From assembly GCA_913060515.1 (NCBI GenBank), contig CAJXRZ010000029.1, positions 1-64,000 of the forward strand: 64,000 nucleotides of DNA, in the 5' to 3' direction. The notes below the pieces were generated by a model. That model was not told the origin of the DNA. It did not search any database and saw only the letters and a list, made by a program, of their open reading frames with translations. The DNA comes from an uncultured Pseudomonadota bacterium. GTDB lineage: Bacteria; Myxococcota_A; UBA796; CAJQPC01. Made by a program: the position numbers and the translations under genes. This document shows positions 15,662 through 24,376 of this stretch, piece by piece; the stretch's first letter is position 1, and every line of letters begins with the position of its first letter.

Positions 15662-15687
15662 GGGTGTGTTGAAGTATGTACACACCC
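15662..15687. promoter_or_regulatory. Inverted repeat upstream of the barrel-lipid operon
   Basis: GGGTGTGT (15662-15669) and ACACACCC (15680-15687) form a perfect 8-bp inverted repeat with a 10-nt spacer, 16 nt before the ATG of the first barrel gene. It could be an operator for a dimeric regulator or a leader hairpin that affects ribosome access. No binding protein is assigned. Confidence 0.5.
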
Positions 15688-15762
15688 TATACAAGCTTGC
15701 GCTTAATGCGCCGAGTTTTTTATCGGAGACCGAACACGAAAAACCTCGAATCCTGGAATTAC

Positions 15763-16644
15763 TCAGATTCGAAGGAGCTTGCCCAGATCCTTGATTTGTG
15801 ATCCCAATGGGCTGCGGCTGCGCCAGATCAGCCTGAGGGTCCGGCCGACCTTGCCTTCTTCAAAGGGCAAGGCGCGCACCAGGCCGTTTCGGGTCTCCAC
15901 CTGGACGGCGCTCTCGGGGATCACGGTCACGCCCATGTCGGCGGCGACCATCTGCACGACGGTGGCCAAGCTGGTGGCCCGGTAGGGGGAGCGTTGGGAG
16001 TCTTGGATCAGGCAGAGGTTCAAGGTCTGGTCACGCAGGCAGTGCCCGTCTTCCAAGAGCAGCAGCTCGGCGCTCTTGACCGCCGCCGAGGTCACGCTGC
16101 CGCGCAGGGCGTGCTCGGCTGGAACCAGGAGATGAAAGGGCTCGAAGCCAAGCTCCATGCTCTGGAAGCTGGGGGAGCTGGGCGGGTCCGCGATGAGCAT
16201 CGCGTCCAGGTCCCCTGTCGCCAGGGCCGATTCACACTGGTGGGTCTGTAGCTCCAGCCAATGCAGAGAAAAGGGAAGGGCTCGGAGCGCCCGGGCCTGC
16301 TTTGGCAAGAGGTAGGGGGCCACGGTCGGAATCACGCCCACGCGCAAGACCAGATCGGTGCTGCCGGCCAGGACGGAGCCGTGTTGTTGCAGGCCGTCGG
16401 CGCCTTGAAGCAGGGCGTGGAGCTGGGGCATGAGCTCCCTTCCTTTGCCCGTCAGCATCACCTTGCGGGCGTGTCGCTCGAAGAGCTGTACCCCGAGGGC
16501 GTCCTCCAGCTTGGAGACCTGGGCGCTCAAGGCTGGCTGAGAGACACCACAGAGGGTCGCCGCGCTGCCGAAGCCACCGCTCTCAGCGACGGCTGCTGCG
16601 TATTGGACCTGTCGAAGTGAGAAGGGGTGTGCGCGGAAGTTCAT
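15763..16644 (-). CDS. oxyR: OxyR, hydrogen-peroxide-responsive LysR-type activator
   Basis: Predicted 293-residue LysR-type regulator. Residues 8-67 are the winged helix-turn-helix DNA-binding domain (FGSAATLCGVSQPALSAQVSKLE). The effector domain carries the redox pair in LEDGHCLRDQTLNLC, Cys202 and Cys211, with the same nine-residue spacing as Cys199 and Cys208 of E. coli OxyR. Oxidation by peroxide forms a disulfide that switches the protein to activation of antioxidant genes. No catalase or peroxiredoxin is in the window. An OxyR-type operator overlaps its start codon, so autoregulation is likely. Confidence 0.95.
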   Translation of the reverse strand: MNFRAHPFSLRQVQYAAAVAESGGFGSAATLCGVSQPALSAQVSKLEDALGVQLFERHARKVMLTGKGRELMPQLHALLQGADGLQQHGSVLAGSTDLVLRVGVIPTVAPYLLPKQARALRALPFSLHWLELQTHQCESALATGDLDAMLIADPPSSPSFQSMELGFEPFHLLVPAEHALRGSVTSAAVKSAELLLLEDGHCLRDQTLNLCLIQDSQRSPYRATSLATVVQMVAADMGVTVIPESAVQVETRNGLVRALPFEEGKVGRTLRLIWRSRSPLGSQIKDLGKLLRI

Positions 16645-16679
16645 AGGGAGAGCCTATCAAGAGCATACAGAACTGGTCT
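16643..16679. promoter_or_regulatory. Predicted OxyR operator
   Basis: The spacing ATAG-N7-CTAT-N7-ATAC-N7-GTCT matches the OxyR consensus of four tetrads (ATAG, CTAT, ATAG, CTAT, each separated by 7 nt) at 13 of 16 positions, with the first two tetrads perfect. It overlaps the first bases of oxyR and lies in the divergent gap before the YbaN-like gene at 16730, so it could control both. Confidence 0.75.
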
Positions 16680-16729
16680 TGGTCGCTATGGCGCCGGTGC
16701 GTGATGTTGAGGGTCAGGTAGGAGAGCGC

Positions 16730-17191
16730 ATGCCGATGAGACGACACACCGCAGGCACATCCGAGACTGGAGAGGGGGCTCCCTTGGCGAGAGCTCTCTG
16801 GCTGATGGCCGGGACCGCGCTGCTTGGTCTCGCCGTTCTGGGGGCGCTGCTGCCGGGACTGCCCACGACCGTGTTTGCCATTGGCGCGGCGGGCTGCTTT
16901 GCGCGCAGCTCACCCCCTCTGGAGGCCTGGCTCCTGCGGCAGCCACGATTGGGCCCAGCTGTGGTGGCGTGGCGGGCTGAGCGGGCGATTCCCTTGGCCG
17001 CCAAGCGTCTGGCGCTCCTCTCTATGTTGGGCTCAGGGCTCCTCGTCGCCTTGACCGCGCCCACGGCAGTGGTTTTGGGGGTCGGCCTGTGCCTTGTGCT
17101 CTCGGCGCTCTATGTCTTGACTCGGCCAGAGCCGGGGCTATCGAGCGCCGTCTCCTCGGAGCCCAAGTTGGCGGCTTCTCGAGCGGGTTAG
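16730..17191 (+). CDS. YbaN-like (DUF454) inner membrane protein
   Basis: Predicted 153-residue membrane protein. The core LGALLPGLPTTVFAIGAAGCFARSSP and the later AIPLAAKR stretch match the DUF454/YbaN family. It has three or four hydrophobic helices. The ATG at 16730 has GGAG five bases upstream; an earlier TTG start is less likely. It is divergent from oxyR with the OxyR-type operator between them. Family function is unknown. Its stop overlaps the end of the convergent CotH gene by 4 nt. Confidence 0.88.
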   Translation: MPMRRHTAGTSETGEGAPLARALWLMAGTALLGLAVLGALLPGLPTTVFAIGAAGCFARSSPPLEAWLLRQPRLGPAVVAWRAERAIPLAAKRLALLSMLGSGLLVALTAPTAVVLGVGLCLVLSALYVLTRPEPGLSSAVSSEPKLAASRAG

Positions 17192-18378
17192 GGGCTGGCG
17201 GTACGGGACTCCAAGTAGGCCACCAAGCCGGCAGTCTGCGTGTCCCATGCATCCTGGGAGCAGACTCTGCGTGGGTCTCCGACGACGCCTTCTTCCAGCA
17301 GGCTCTGGTAGTCCCGGGCCAGATCCAGCAGGGCACCATCGGAGAGGGCTGCGTTCACTTCCTCCCCAGCCTGCGCCCAGAGCGCGCGGCACGCGGGGTC
17401 GGCCAGACAAGGCTCGGCCAGTGCGCTCTGGGGGTCACTGCGCAGCTCCAGGTCCGCCGAGCCGCCCTCGCTGTCCTCGTCCTCGTCAATCAGCCCAGCG
17501 TCGGTGTCCCATGGGACCATGACCATCGGGCGCCCAGGCTCAAAGTACACGCGGTAGTTGTTCCTCCCATGACCGTAAGAGTCGTTGTTGCCGGTCCACA
17601 TCTCGACACGCATCAGCGCTAGGAGTTGGGGCCAATCCACGAGCTGCCAGAGCTCCTCCGTCATGCCGTCCTGGCTCTCGCCGATGGCTTGAGAGACGGC
17701 CCGTACGTCGGCAAAGTCCACGTCCTGGCCCTCTTCCAAGTCGAACCAATCATCGCGTCCAGCGTCAAAGTCCACCCAGTGCACCCAGAACTCAGAGACG
17801 TAGTACTTGCCGTCATAGTAGTTCCCGCCGGCGTCGTTGAAGTTTCGTCGTAGCCAGCGATCATCCTGGGTTTCCACCACGACGTATAGCCCGTAGTCTT
17901 GGCCGTTGACGAAGACTTGAGCGTGCCCCGTGCGCGAGGTCACCAGGCCCGCTTGCCCATAGGCGGCGTAGACCAGGTTCTCGTGCATTCCAGTGCACCC
18001 ATAGCTGCGGTTGTTCAGGGAGATGGACTCCAACCCATGAAAGCGCTCGCCCGTGAAGGCGTTGAAGTCCAGCTCCAGCTTGGGTTTGCCGTCCAGCTGC
18101 TCGAAGGAGCCCAAACCACCCCTCAAGCGAAGGGCCACCCTGCCCGCGTCCTCTCCATCAACAGTGGCCCAGGCCATCGCCTTGTCGCGCGGGTAGGAGA
18201 AGCGGCGCTGGGCGGCCAGAATCTCCAGGGAGTTGTCCGGAATCTCCAGGTCGATGCGGTTGATGCGCTCAGCAGAGAAGAGCCAGTCATGGCCCACGTG
18301 TGCAGTGGGCGGGCTGAAGACCTCTGGTCCGGCTTGGGGGACCTCGGCGGGCTGGCATGCGAGCAGGAACCAGATCAT
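17188..18378 (-). CDS. CotH-kinase family lipoprotein
   Basis: Predicted 396-residue lipoprotein with an 8-residue signal, MIWFLLAC. It carries the CotH domain blocks KPKLELDFNAF, GLESISLNNRS, GLYVVVETQDDRWLRR, MWTGNNDSYGHGRNNYR and VPWDTDAG, including acidic metal-binding residues near the end. It starts at ATG 18378, overlapping the stop of the beta-barrel gene (ATGA), so the pair is translated together. It lacks the N-terminal beta-sandwich of the other CotH protein at 10065-11720. It probably phosphorylates surface or secreted protein partners. Confidence 0.88.
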   Translation of the reverse strand: MIWFLLACQPAEVPQAGPEVFSPPTAHVGHDWLFSAERINRIDLEIPDNSLEILAAQRRFSYPRDKAMAWATVDGEDAGRVALRLRGGLGSFEQLDGKPKLELDFNAFTGERFHGLESISLNNRSYGCTGMHENLVYAAYGQAGLVTSRTGHAQVFVNGQDYGLYVVVETQDDRWLRRNFNDAGGNYYDGKYYVSEFWVHWVDFDAGRDDWFDLEEGQDVDFADVRAVSQAIGESQDGMTEELWQLVDWPQLLALMRVEMWTGNNDSYGHGRNNYRVYFEPGRPMVMVPWDTDAGLIDEDEDSEGGSADLELRSDPQSALAEPCLADPACRALWAQAGEEVNAALSDGALLDLARDYQSLLEEGVVGDPRRVCSQDAWDTQTAGLVAYLESRTASP

Positions 18379-19010
18379 CGCTGCCCCCGTGGAGGGGGCG
18401 GGAAGCCAAAGACCGCGCTGTATTGGACCGCCACGCTCAGCTCCCGCTCGAGCAGAGAGTGGTTGGGGTCCAGGGAGAAGGAGCTCCCGATTTGCCCCTG
18501 GAGGTAGAGCCCGGTGCTGGAGGCTGGCCAGAGAAAGCGGGACTTCTCCAGACCCACTCGCCCGGCCAAGGCCACCCCCGCGTTGGGTCGGCGTCTCAGT
18601 CTCTCGTCTACGAACACCAGGTCTCTACCCAGCTCCAGGCCAAGGCCAGGGGAGATGGCGACGCTGTGCCTGCGCCAGAAAGGGACCAGCCAGGTGGCGT
18701 AGGCAGTCATTGGGACCCGGGCGCTGGTGGTGCCGGTCAGGGTGGTGCCAAAGCGCACGGTGTTGAGCTGTAGGTCCAGGCGCTGCGGTGGCTTGGACCA
18801 GCTCGGAGCCACAGTGCCAGGAGAGAGGGTGTGGCGTACTTCGAGCTGCACCAGGTCCAAGCGAGGGGCAAAGCCACTGGGGATAGAGCGTGGGTCGAGC
18901 ACCCGGATCCCTAGGCCGCTGCTCAGGCCAATGGCCCAGGGGCGCTGTGTGGCACCCGGGTAGTCCGAGGACAGCGCGGCATGCGCCAATGTGGTCAGGA
19001 GGAGCAACAC
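18375..19010 (-). CDS. Exported beta-barrel-like protein coupled to CotH
   Basis: Predicted 211-residue exported protein, leader MLLLLTTLAHA, start GTG 19010. Amphipathic strands rich in Gly, Arg and aromatics (for example VAISPGLGLELGRDLVFVDERL) suggest an outer-membrane barrel. No family is recognised. The ATGA overlap with the CotH gene suggests the two work together, perhaps as anchor and kinase or substrate and kinase. It is divergent from the lamin-tail lipoprotein. Confidence 0.7.
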   Translation of the reverse strand: MLLLLTTLAHAALSSDYPGATQRPWAIGLSSGLGIRVLDPRSIPSGFAPRLDLVQLEVRHTLSPGTVAPSWSKPPQRLDLQLNTVRFGTTLTGTTSARVPMTAYATWLVPFWRRHSVAISPGLGLELGRDLVFVDERLRRRPNAGVALAGRVGLEKSRFLWPASSTGLYLQGQIGSSFSLDPNHSLLERELSVAVQYSAVFGFPPPPRGQR

Positions 19011-19058
19011 GGGCCCAGAGTAGCCTTCAATGCGCTATCGTGGCGACTTGGAGGTTCG

Positions 19059-19574
19059 ATGCTCAGTCTGTTTTTGGGGCTCTTCTTTGGCTGCGCTGGT
19101 GGCACCGATGACACCGGAACCCTGGTTGACTCGGACGGCCAAGAGTGGCCTCGGTTGTGGATCAATGAGTTCATGGCCTCCAACAAGGAAACCTTGGAGG
19201 ACTCAACGGGCGCCAGTCCGGACTGGGTGGAGATCTACAACGACACCTCTGAGACGGTTGACCTGGAAGGTTGGACGGTCAGCGACAACCTGGGCGAGCC
19301 AGACAAGCACACCTTGGGCGCGCTGGAGATCCCGGCGAATGGTTTCTTGCTGCTCTACGCAGGCGGCACCCCCGAAGTGGGTGAGCAGCACCTGAGCTTT
19401 AAGCTTGGCTCGGGCGGCGAGGAGATCGGCCTCTACACCCCAGGCGGCCAAGTCAGCGATGAGCTGGACTTTGGCCCCCAAGAGCAGGACGTCTCCACGG
19501 CGCGCACCACGGACGGTGGCAGCGAGTGGACCACGACCGCAGATGCGACACCGGGTGAGAGCAACGAGGACTGA
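19059..19574 (+). CDS. Lamin-tail-domain (LTD) lipoprotein
   Basis: Predicted 171-residue lipoprotein. ATG 19059 has GGAGG upstream and gives MLSLFLGLFFGC with Cys12 lipidated, then an Asp/Thr/Gly linker. Residues 30-150 form a lamin-tail domain, an immunoglobulin-like fold: LWINEFMASNKETLED, DWVEIYNDTSETVDLEGW, DNLGEPDKH and FLLLYAGG are typical blocks. LTD domains often occur with CotH kinases in bacterial surface proteins, and a CotH gene is the divergent neighbour, so it is a plausible partner or substrate. Confidence 0.88.
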   Translation: MLSLFLGLFFGCAGGTDDTGTLVDSDGQEWPRLWINEFMASNKETLEDSTGASPDWVEIYNDTSETVDLEGWTVSDNLGEPDKHTLGALEIPANGFLLLYAGGTPEVGEQHLSFKLGSGGEEIGLYTPGGQVSDELDFGPQEQDVSTARTTDGGSEWTTTADATPGESNED

Positions 19575-19593
19575 GCCTCGGCGCTTCTTCCGG

Positions 19594-20619
19594 TCAGTCT
19601 GTCCAGGGGCCTGCGACGACGACCTTTCCTGTGGTGCTTCCGGTCTCGACCAGCGCGTGGGCCTCACGCAAGGTGGCGGCATTCAGAGGGCTCAGTGTGC
19701 GGCCGAGGGTGCCGCGCAGAGCGCCTGCGTCCACGGCCTTTGAGACCTGGGTGAGCAGCTGGTGTTGTGCGTCCATGTCCGCGGTCTGGAACATCGCGCG
19801 CGTGAACATCAGCTCCCAGTGCAGGCTGGCCGACTTCATCTTGAGGGGCTCCATGTTCATAGGCAGGTGGGTGTCGTCGATGCAGACAATGCCGCCCTGT
19901 GGCGCGACCAGCTCGGCGGCCTCGTCCCAGTGGCTCATGTCGTTGAAGATGGCGACGTAGGTGGTGTGCTGGATGCCCAGTGCCCGCACTTGCGGCACCA
20001 TGTCCTGGCGGTGGTTGACCACGTGGTCGGCGCCCAGAGCTGTGACCCAGTCCACGCTGGCTTGGCGTGAGCCGGTCGCGATGACGGTGAGTCCAGCAGC
20101 CTTGGCCATCTGAATCGCCATCGAAGGCACGCCGCCGGATCCACCGATGATCAGGATGCTCTCCCCCTTGTTGGCGCCGTCGTGGTCAATGCCCAAGCGG
20201 TGGAACAGGGACTCGTAGGCGGTGATGCTGGTCAGCGGCAGGGCGGCGGCTTGGGCGTGGCGCATCGATGCAGGCTTGGAACCCACGATGCGCTCGTCCA
20301 CTTGGTGGAACTCGGAGTTGGTGCCGGGACGCATCAAGTCGCCTGCGTAGAACACAGCGTCTCCCACCTTGAAGTGCGAGACCTTGGCGCCGACTGCTGT
20401 CACCACGCCGCTGGCATCCCAGCCCAGGATGCGGGGAGCGGGCAGAGGCTCGGGGTTGGCGCCACCGCGAATCTTTACGTCCACAGGGTTCACCGAGACG
20501 GCCTGTACATGAACCAAGAGGTCTCGGGGGCCAAGCTCCTCTGGGGTGGGCAGCTCCACATCCTGAAGGGATTCAGGGTTGGTGATGGGCAGGCTCTGGT
20601 GGATTCCGATGGCACGCAT
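19594..20619 (-). CDS. Zinc-type alcohol dehydrogenase-like oxidoreductase
   Basis: Predicted 341-residue medium-chain dehydrogenase/reductase of the quinone-oxidoreductase-like branch. An N-terminal GroES-like domain (VSVNPVDVKIRGG, ILGWDASGVVTAVG) precedes a Rossmann domain with the nucleotide motif IIGGSGGVPSMAIQMAK. The structural-zinc cysteine cluster of classical alcohol dehydrogenases is absent. It likely reduces quinones or enones with NADPH. ATG 20619 has a GGGAG ribosome site. It is divergent from a LysR regulator 101 nt away, the usual arrangement for a regulator controlling its neighbour. Confidence 0.92.
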   Translation of the reverse strand: MRAIGIHQSLPITNPESLQDVELPTPEELGPRDLLVHVQAVSVNPVDVKIRGGANPEPLPAPRILGWDASGVVTAVGAKVSHFKVGDAVFYAGDLMRPGTNSEFHQVDERIVGSKPASMRHAQAAALPLTSITAYESLFHRLGIDHDGANKGESILIIGGSGGVPSMAIQMAKAAGLTVIATGSRQASVDWVTALGADHVVNHRQDMVPQVRALGIQHTTYVAIFNDMSHWDEAAELVAPQGGIVCIDDTHLPMNMEPLKMKSASLHWELMFTRAMFQTADMDAQHQLLTQVSKAVDAGALRGTLGRTLSPLNAATLREAHALVETGSTTGKVVVAGPWTD

Positions 20620-20720
20620 GGGGGCTCCCGGTTGGTGATTGGACTCCCAAGCTAGCTGCCTGGCTGCGCTTGGAGTAGGGTGCGGTGGTCTACAAGACTC
20701 TTAAGAAAAGGTAGAGAATC

Positions 20721-21698
20721 ATGCCCCGCCTTCGAGATCTGGAGTTGCTGCTCTGCATCGCCAAGACCGGCTCCATGACCGCGGCTGCGCGCCAAAGCAA
20801 GCTGTCAGTCGCAGCGGTTAGCGCGGGGGTGCGCCGCGTTGAGGAAGAGCTGGGCTTACGGATTTTCAAGAGAAGTACGCGAGCGCTTGCGCCCACTCCG
20901 GAGGGGCAGACCCTGCTCTTGGGCTGTCAGCAGATGCTGGAGACCTGGCAGCAGACTCTGGAGCTCAGTCAAGGCCAGCTTGCCCAACTCTCTGGCCCGG
21001 TACACATCGGCGCTCCCACGGACACTGGCTACGGGATTTTGCAGGAGCTCTCGGTACAGTTGGCCCGTGAGCATCCGGAGCTGCAGCTGGTCTTGCATGC
21101 CGCAGACAGCATGCACCACCTGCACCGGGACTCCCTGGACATGTTGGTTCGCTATGGCCCCTTGGAGGACAGCAGCCTGATTGCTCGGCGCCTGGCGCAG
21201 TCCCCAAAAGTGCTGGTGGCCTCGCCTGGCTACATCGCAGAGTTTGGTGCGCCCCAGAGTCCAGCCGACCTGGTCGAGCACCGCTGCTTGGCGCTTCGGC
21301 TCTCCGGACGGGCTGTAAGCCAGTGGGCCATGGCCAGCGGCGAAGAGCAGGCGAGCGTCGTTCTGGACAAGCCCTGGGTTGGCGATGGAAACGCGGTGCG
21401 ACGCTGGGCTGTGGAAGGCCTGGGCATCGGCTACAAGGCGCTCTTCGACGTCCTGCCGGACCTAAAGAGCGGGCGCCTGGTCCCGGTGCTCCCACAGTGG
21501 CAAGGCTCCATCGTGCCCATTCACCTGATCACACCCAGCAGGGGAATGCAGCCCGTGCGCCTGCAAGTGCTGAGCGAAGCCATGCGCACTCACTTTGCCG
21601 CTCGGCAGGCCCAGGTGGAGTTCTGGCTCGCGACTTCGCGGCTGGAGCCTACTTCGCCGCCTGCACCAGCGGCTGAACCCGAACCGCACACACCTTGA
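20721..21698 (+). CDS. LysR-family transcriptional regulator
   Basis: Predicted 325-residue LysR-type regulator. The helix-turn-helix is at residues 4-62 (GSMTAAARQSKLSVAAVSAGVRRVEEELG), with an effector-binding domain to about residue 300 and a Pro/Ala-rich tail. It likely regulates the divergent dehydrogenase and itself from the 101-nt gap. The last 50 nt overlap antisense with the end of the formate dehydrogenase gene, so the two genes converge closely. Confidence 0.92.
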   Translation: MPRLRDLELLLCIAKTGSMTAAARQSKLSVAAVSAGVRRVEEELGLRIFKRSTRALAPTPEGQTLLLGCQQMLETWQQTLELSQGQLAQLSGPVHIGAPTDTGYGILQELSVQLAREHPELQLVLHAADSMHHLHRDSLDMLVRYGPLEDSSLIARRLAQSPKVLVASPGYIAEFGAPQSPADLVEHRCLALRLSGRAVSQWAMASGEEQASVVLDKPWVGDGNAVRRWAVEGLGIGYKALFDVLPDLKSGRLVPVLPQWQGSIVPIHLITPSRGMQPVRLQVLSEAMRTHFAARQAQVEFWLATSRLEPTSPPAPAAEPEPHTP

Positions 21699-24375
21699 AC
21701 TCCGCGGTCTGGGTGACTGGGTCGCCCACGTCGTTGGTCAGGCGGTTGGTGTTCGCCTCCGGGAAGTGAAGGGGCATCCACACGCAGCCGCGCTTCATGC
21801 GCGGGCTGATGTTCACGGCTGCAATCACGGTGCCTCGGCGCGAGCTGACCTGAACCAGCTGCCCGTCGTCCAGTCCACGCTTGCGCGCATCACGCCGGCT
21901 CATCTCGATGAAGTTCTGAGGCTGCTTGGCGATGGCGCCGCTGGCCCGCCGGGTCTGGGTGCCTGCGTTGTAGTGGTACAGGGTTCGGCCGGTGCTCAGC
22001 AGCAAGGGGAAGTTGCTGTCGGGCAGCTCCTCGCTGGGGCGGTAGGCGATGGTCTGGAAGGGCGCCTTGCCGATGATGGGGCCCTCGGTGTGCATCGTCG
22101 CGGTGCCCGGGTGCTCAGGATCCGGGCAGGGCCACTGCAGACCGCCCACGTTGTCCTCCAGGCGCTCGTGGCTGATGCCGGAGAACTTGGGAGAGAGCTG
22201 GGCCATCTCTGAGTAGACCTCGGAGGGGTGCTGGTAGTCCGGCATGGGGTAGCCGACGGCCTGGGCCAGCTGGACCAAGATCTGCCAGTCTGGGCGTGCC
22301 TCGCCTGGGGCATCCACAGCCTTGCGTACGCGCTGGACGCGGCGGTCGGAGTTGGTGAAGACCCCGTCCTTCTCGGCAAAGCATGCGGCAGGGAAGACCA
22401 CGTCTGCAAAGCGCGTGGTCTCGTTCAGGAAGATGTCCTGCACGACCACAAAGTCCAAGCCGTTCATTCCCGCTTCAACGCGCTCGGTGTTGGGCTCCGA
22501 GAGCACGATGTCCTCGCCCATGATGAAGAGCCCACGGATGAGTCCGCCCATGTGCTTCATCATCACGTTCAGGTTCATGCCCGGGGTGGGGGAGAGGGGT
22601 GTCTCCCAAGCCGCCTCGAACTTTGCCTGGGCCGCTGGGTCGTCTACGCGCTGATAGCCGGCGTAGTAGATGGGGCTTGCGCCGGCATCGTTGGCCCCTT
22701 GCACGTTGTTCTGTCCGCGCAGAGGGTTCATGCCGCAGTGCTCTTTGCCCAAGTGTCCGGTCATGAGGACAAGGTTGGCCAGACCGTAGACGTTGTCGGT
22801 GCCGTGGCTGTGCTCGGTGATGCCCAGGGTGTAGTAGATCCCGGCCTTCTCCGTGCTGGCGTAGAGCCGAGCCGCCTGGCGAATGTCGTCTGCGGGCACT
22901 TCCGTGATGGTCTCCGCCCACTCTGGCGTCGCCGTCTGAACGCTGGCGACGAGATCGTCAAAGCCCGTGGTGTGTGCTTCGACAAAGGCCCGGTCGTGCA
23001 GCCCTTCGGTCACGATGACGTGCATCATCGCCGAGAGCAGAGCCACATCCGTGCCTGGCTTGAGCTGCAGATACAGGTCGGCGATGTCGGCCAACCAGAT
23101 GCGCCTGGGGTCGGCCACAATCAGCTTGGCCCCGTTCTTCTTGGCCCGCTTCATCTCCATCGCGATGATGGGGTGGGCCTCTGTCGTATTCGAGCCGATG
23201 ACGAACATCAGATCCGTTCCCCGGATCTCGGGGATGGAGTTGGTCATCGCGCCTGCACCAAACATTGTCACCAGACCGGCGACGGTGGGTGCGTGTCAGG
23301 TCGCAGCACACTGGTGGCAGTTGTTTGTGCCAAATGCCGCCCGTGAGAGCTTCTGGAGCAGGTAGTTCTCCTCGCCGGTGCAGCGAGAGGAGGAGATGAA
23401 GCCCAGGGAGTCGGCGCCGTACTTCTCTTTGACGCCCATCAAGCCTTGGGCGGCCACCTTGAGGGCGTTCTCCCAGGTGGTGGTATGCAGGGCACCGTCG
23501 TCTCCGCGCACCAGAGGCTGGGTCAGCCTGTCCTCGTGCTGGATGAACTCCATCGAGAAGCGGCCCTTGATGCAGAGGTTGCCGTCGTTGACGGTCTCTC
23601 CTGCTGGGGGACTGGTCACTCGAACGACCTTGTTGTCCTGGGTGTGCAGGTTGACCTGACAGCCCACGCCGCAGAAATTGCAGGTGCTGCGTACGACCTC
23701 CTCTTCTCGGAAGTCGCTGGCCAAGCTGGGCTTTTCGGTCATCGCTCCGGTGGGGCATACGGCGATGCAGCCGCCACACATCTCACAGGTGGTGTCCAGC
23801 AGGCCCTTCTGGTCGGCGGTGGCGATGGTGGTCTTGGCGCCGCGGCCCGCCAGAGTGATGGCGGAGACAGCCTCGACCTCATCGCAGTAGCGAACACAGA
23901 GGTTGCACAACACGCAGGCCTCGGGGTCGAAGTGGATGTAGGGGTTGTTCTCCATCCGGTATTCGCGTGGCGCATTGATGGCGGGCAGCTTGGGGCCGGT
24001 GCCGTGGTCCAGGACGTGTTGGCGCAGCTGGTTTCCGGTGCCGCGCTCTCGGGGCAGGTCGTCCTCGTCCAGCTCATGGTCGGCCAAGTACATGCTCAGC
24101 AAGAGCTGCCGGTGTCGTTTGACCTTGTCCGAGGCGGTCTGAACCACCTGGCCGGCCTGGACCTTGAATGCACAGCTGGGCTGCAGCCGGCGTTGGCCTT
24201 CCACCTCCACCAGGCACATGCGGCAAGAACCCATGGGGTCCACCCTGTCCTCGGCACAGAGGGTGGGCACTTCTTTGCCGGCGCGCCTGCACACATCGAG
24301 CAGAGTCTCGCCGTCTTTGGCGTGGACCTGCTCGCCATCCAGGGTCAGGGTCAGCTCAGTCGGAGTCTCGGTCAT
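21649..24375 (-). CDS. fdhA: Formate dehydrogenase alpha subunit, selenocysteine-containing
   Basis: Predicted 908-residue catalytic subunit of an NAD-dependent, molybdenum or tungsten formate dehydrogenase, oxidising formate to CO2 or running in reverse. The order is: [2Fe-2S] ferredoxin domain (Cys40, 51, 54, 68), NuoG-like iron-sulfur region, two [4Fe-4S] clusters (CVLCNLCVRYC and CEMCGGCIAVC), a fourth cluster (CNFCGVGC), then the molybdopterin domains. An in-frame TGA at 23298-23296 falls at residue 360 in CHQCAAT-U-HAPTVAGL, exactly the Sec/Cys site of the family with the following His, and the frame continues to 21649. A SECIS-like hairpin follows. The ATG at 24375 has GAGGG upstream and lies one base after the beta-subunit stop. 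Selenocysteine machinery is not in the window. Confidence 0.95.
23267..23298 (-). promoter_or_regulatory. UGA selenocysteine codon with SECIS-like hairpin
   Basis: The recoded UGA is 23298-23296. Thirteen bases on, GTCGCC and GGTGAC pair (six pairs including one G-U) around the loop GGTCT (hairpin 23283-23267). E. coli fdhF uses the loop AGGUCU at a similar distance from its UGA. A second, lower stem GCACC/GGTGC can form outside it. This is where SelB with Sec-tRNA is expected to bind. Confidence 0.85.
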
Positions 24376-24376
24376 G

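Noticed and set aside
23272-23298. Reading the TGA in fdhA as a true stop or frameshift, giving two genes
   Set aside because: The frame is the same on both sides, family similarity continues directly across the codon, the position is the known Sec site, and a SECIS-like hairpin follows.
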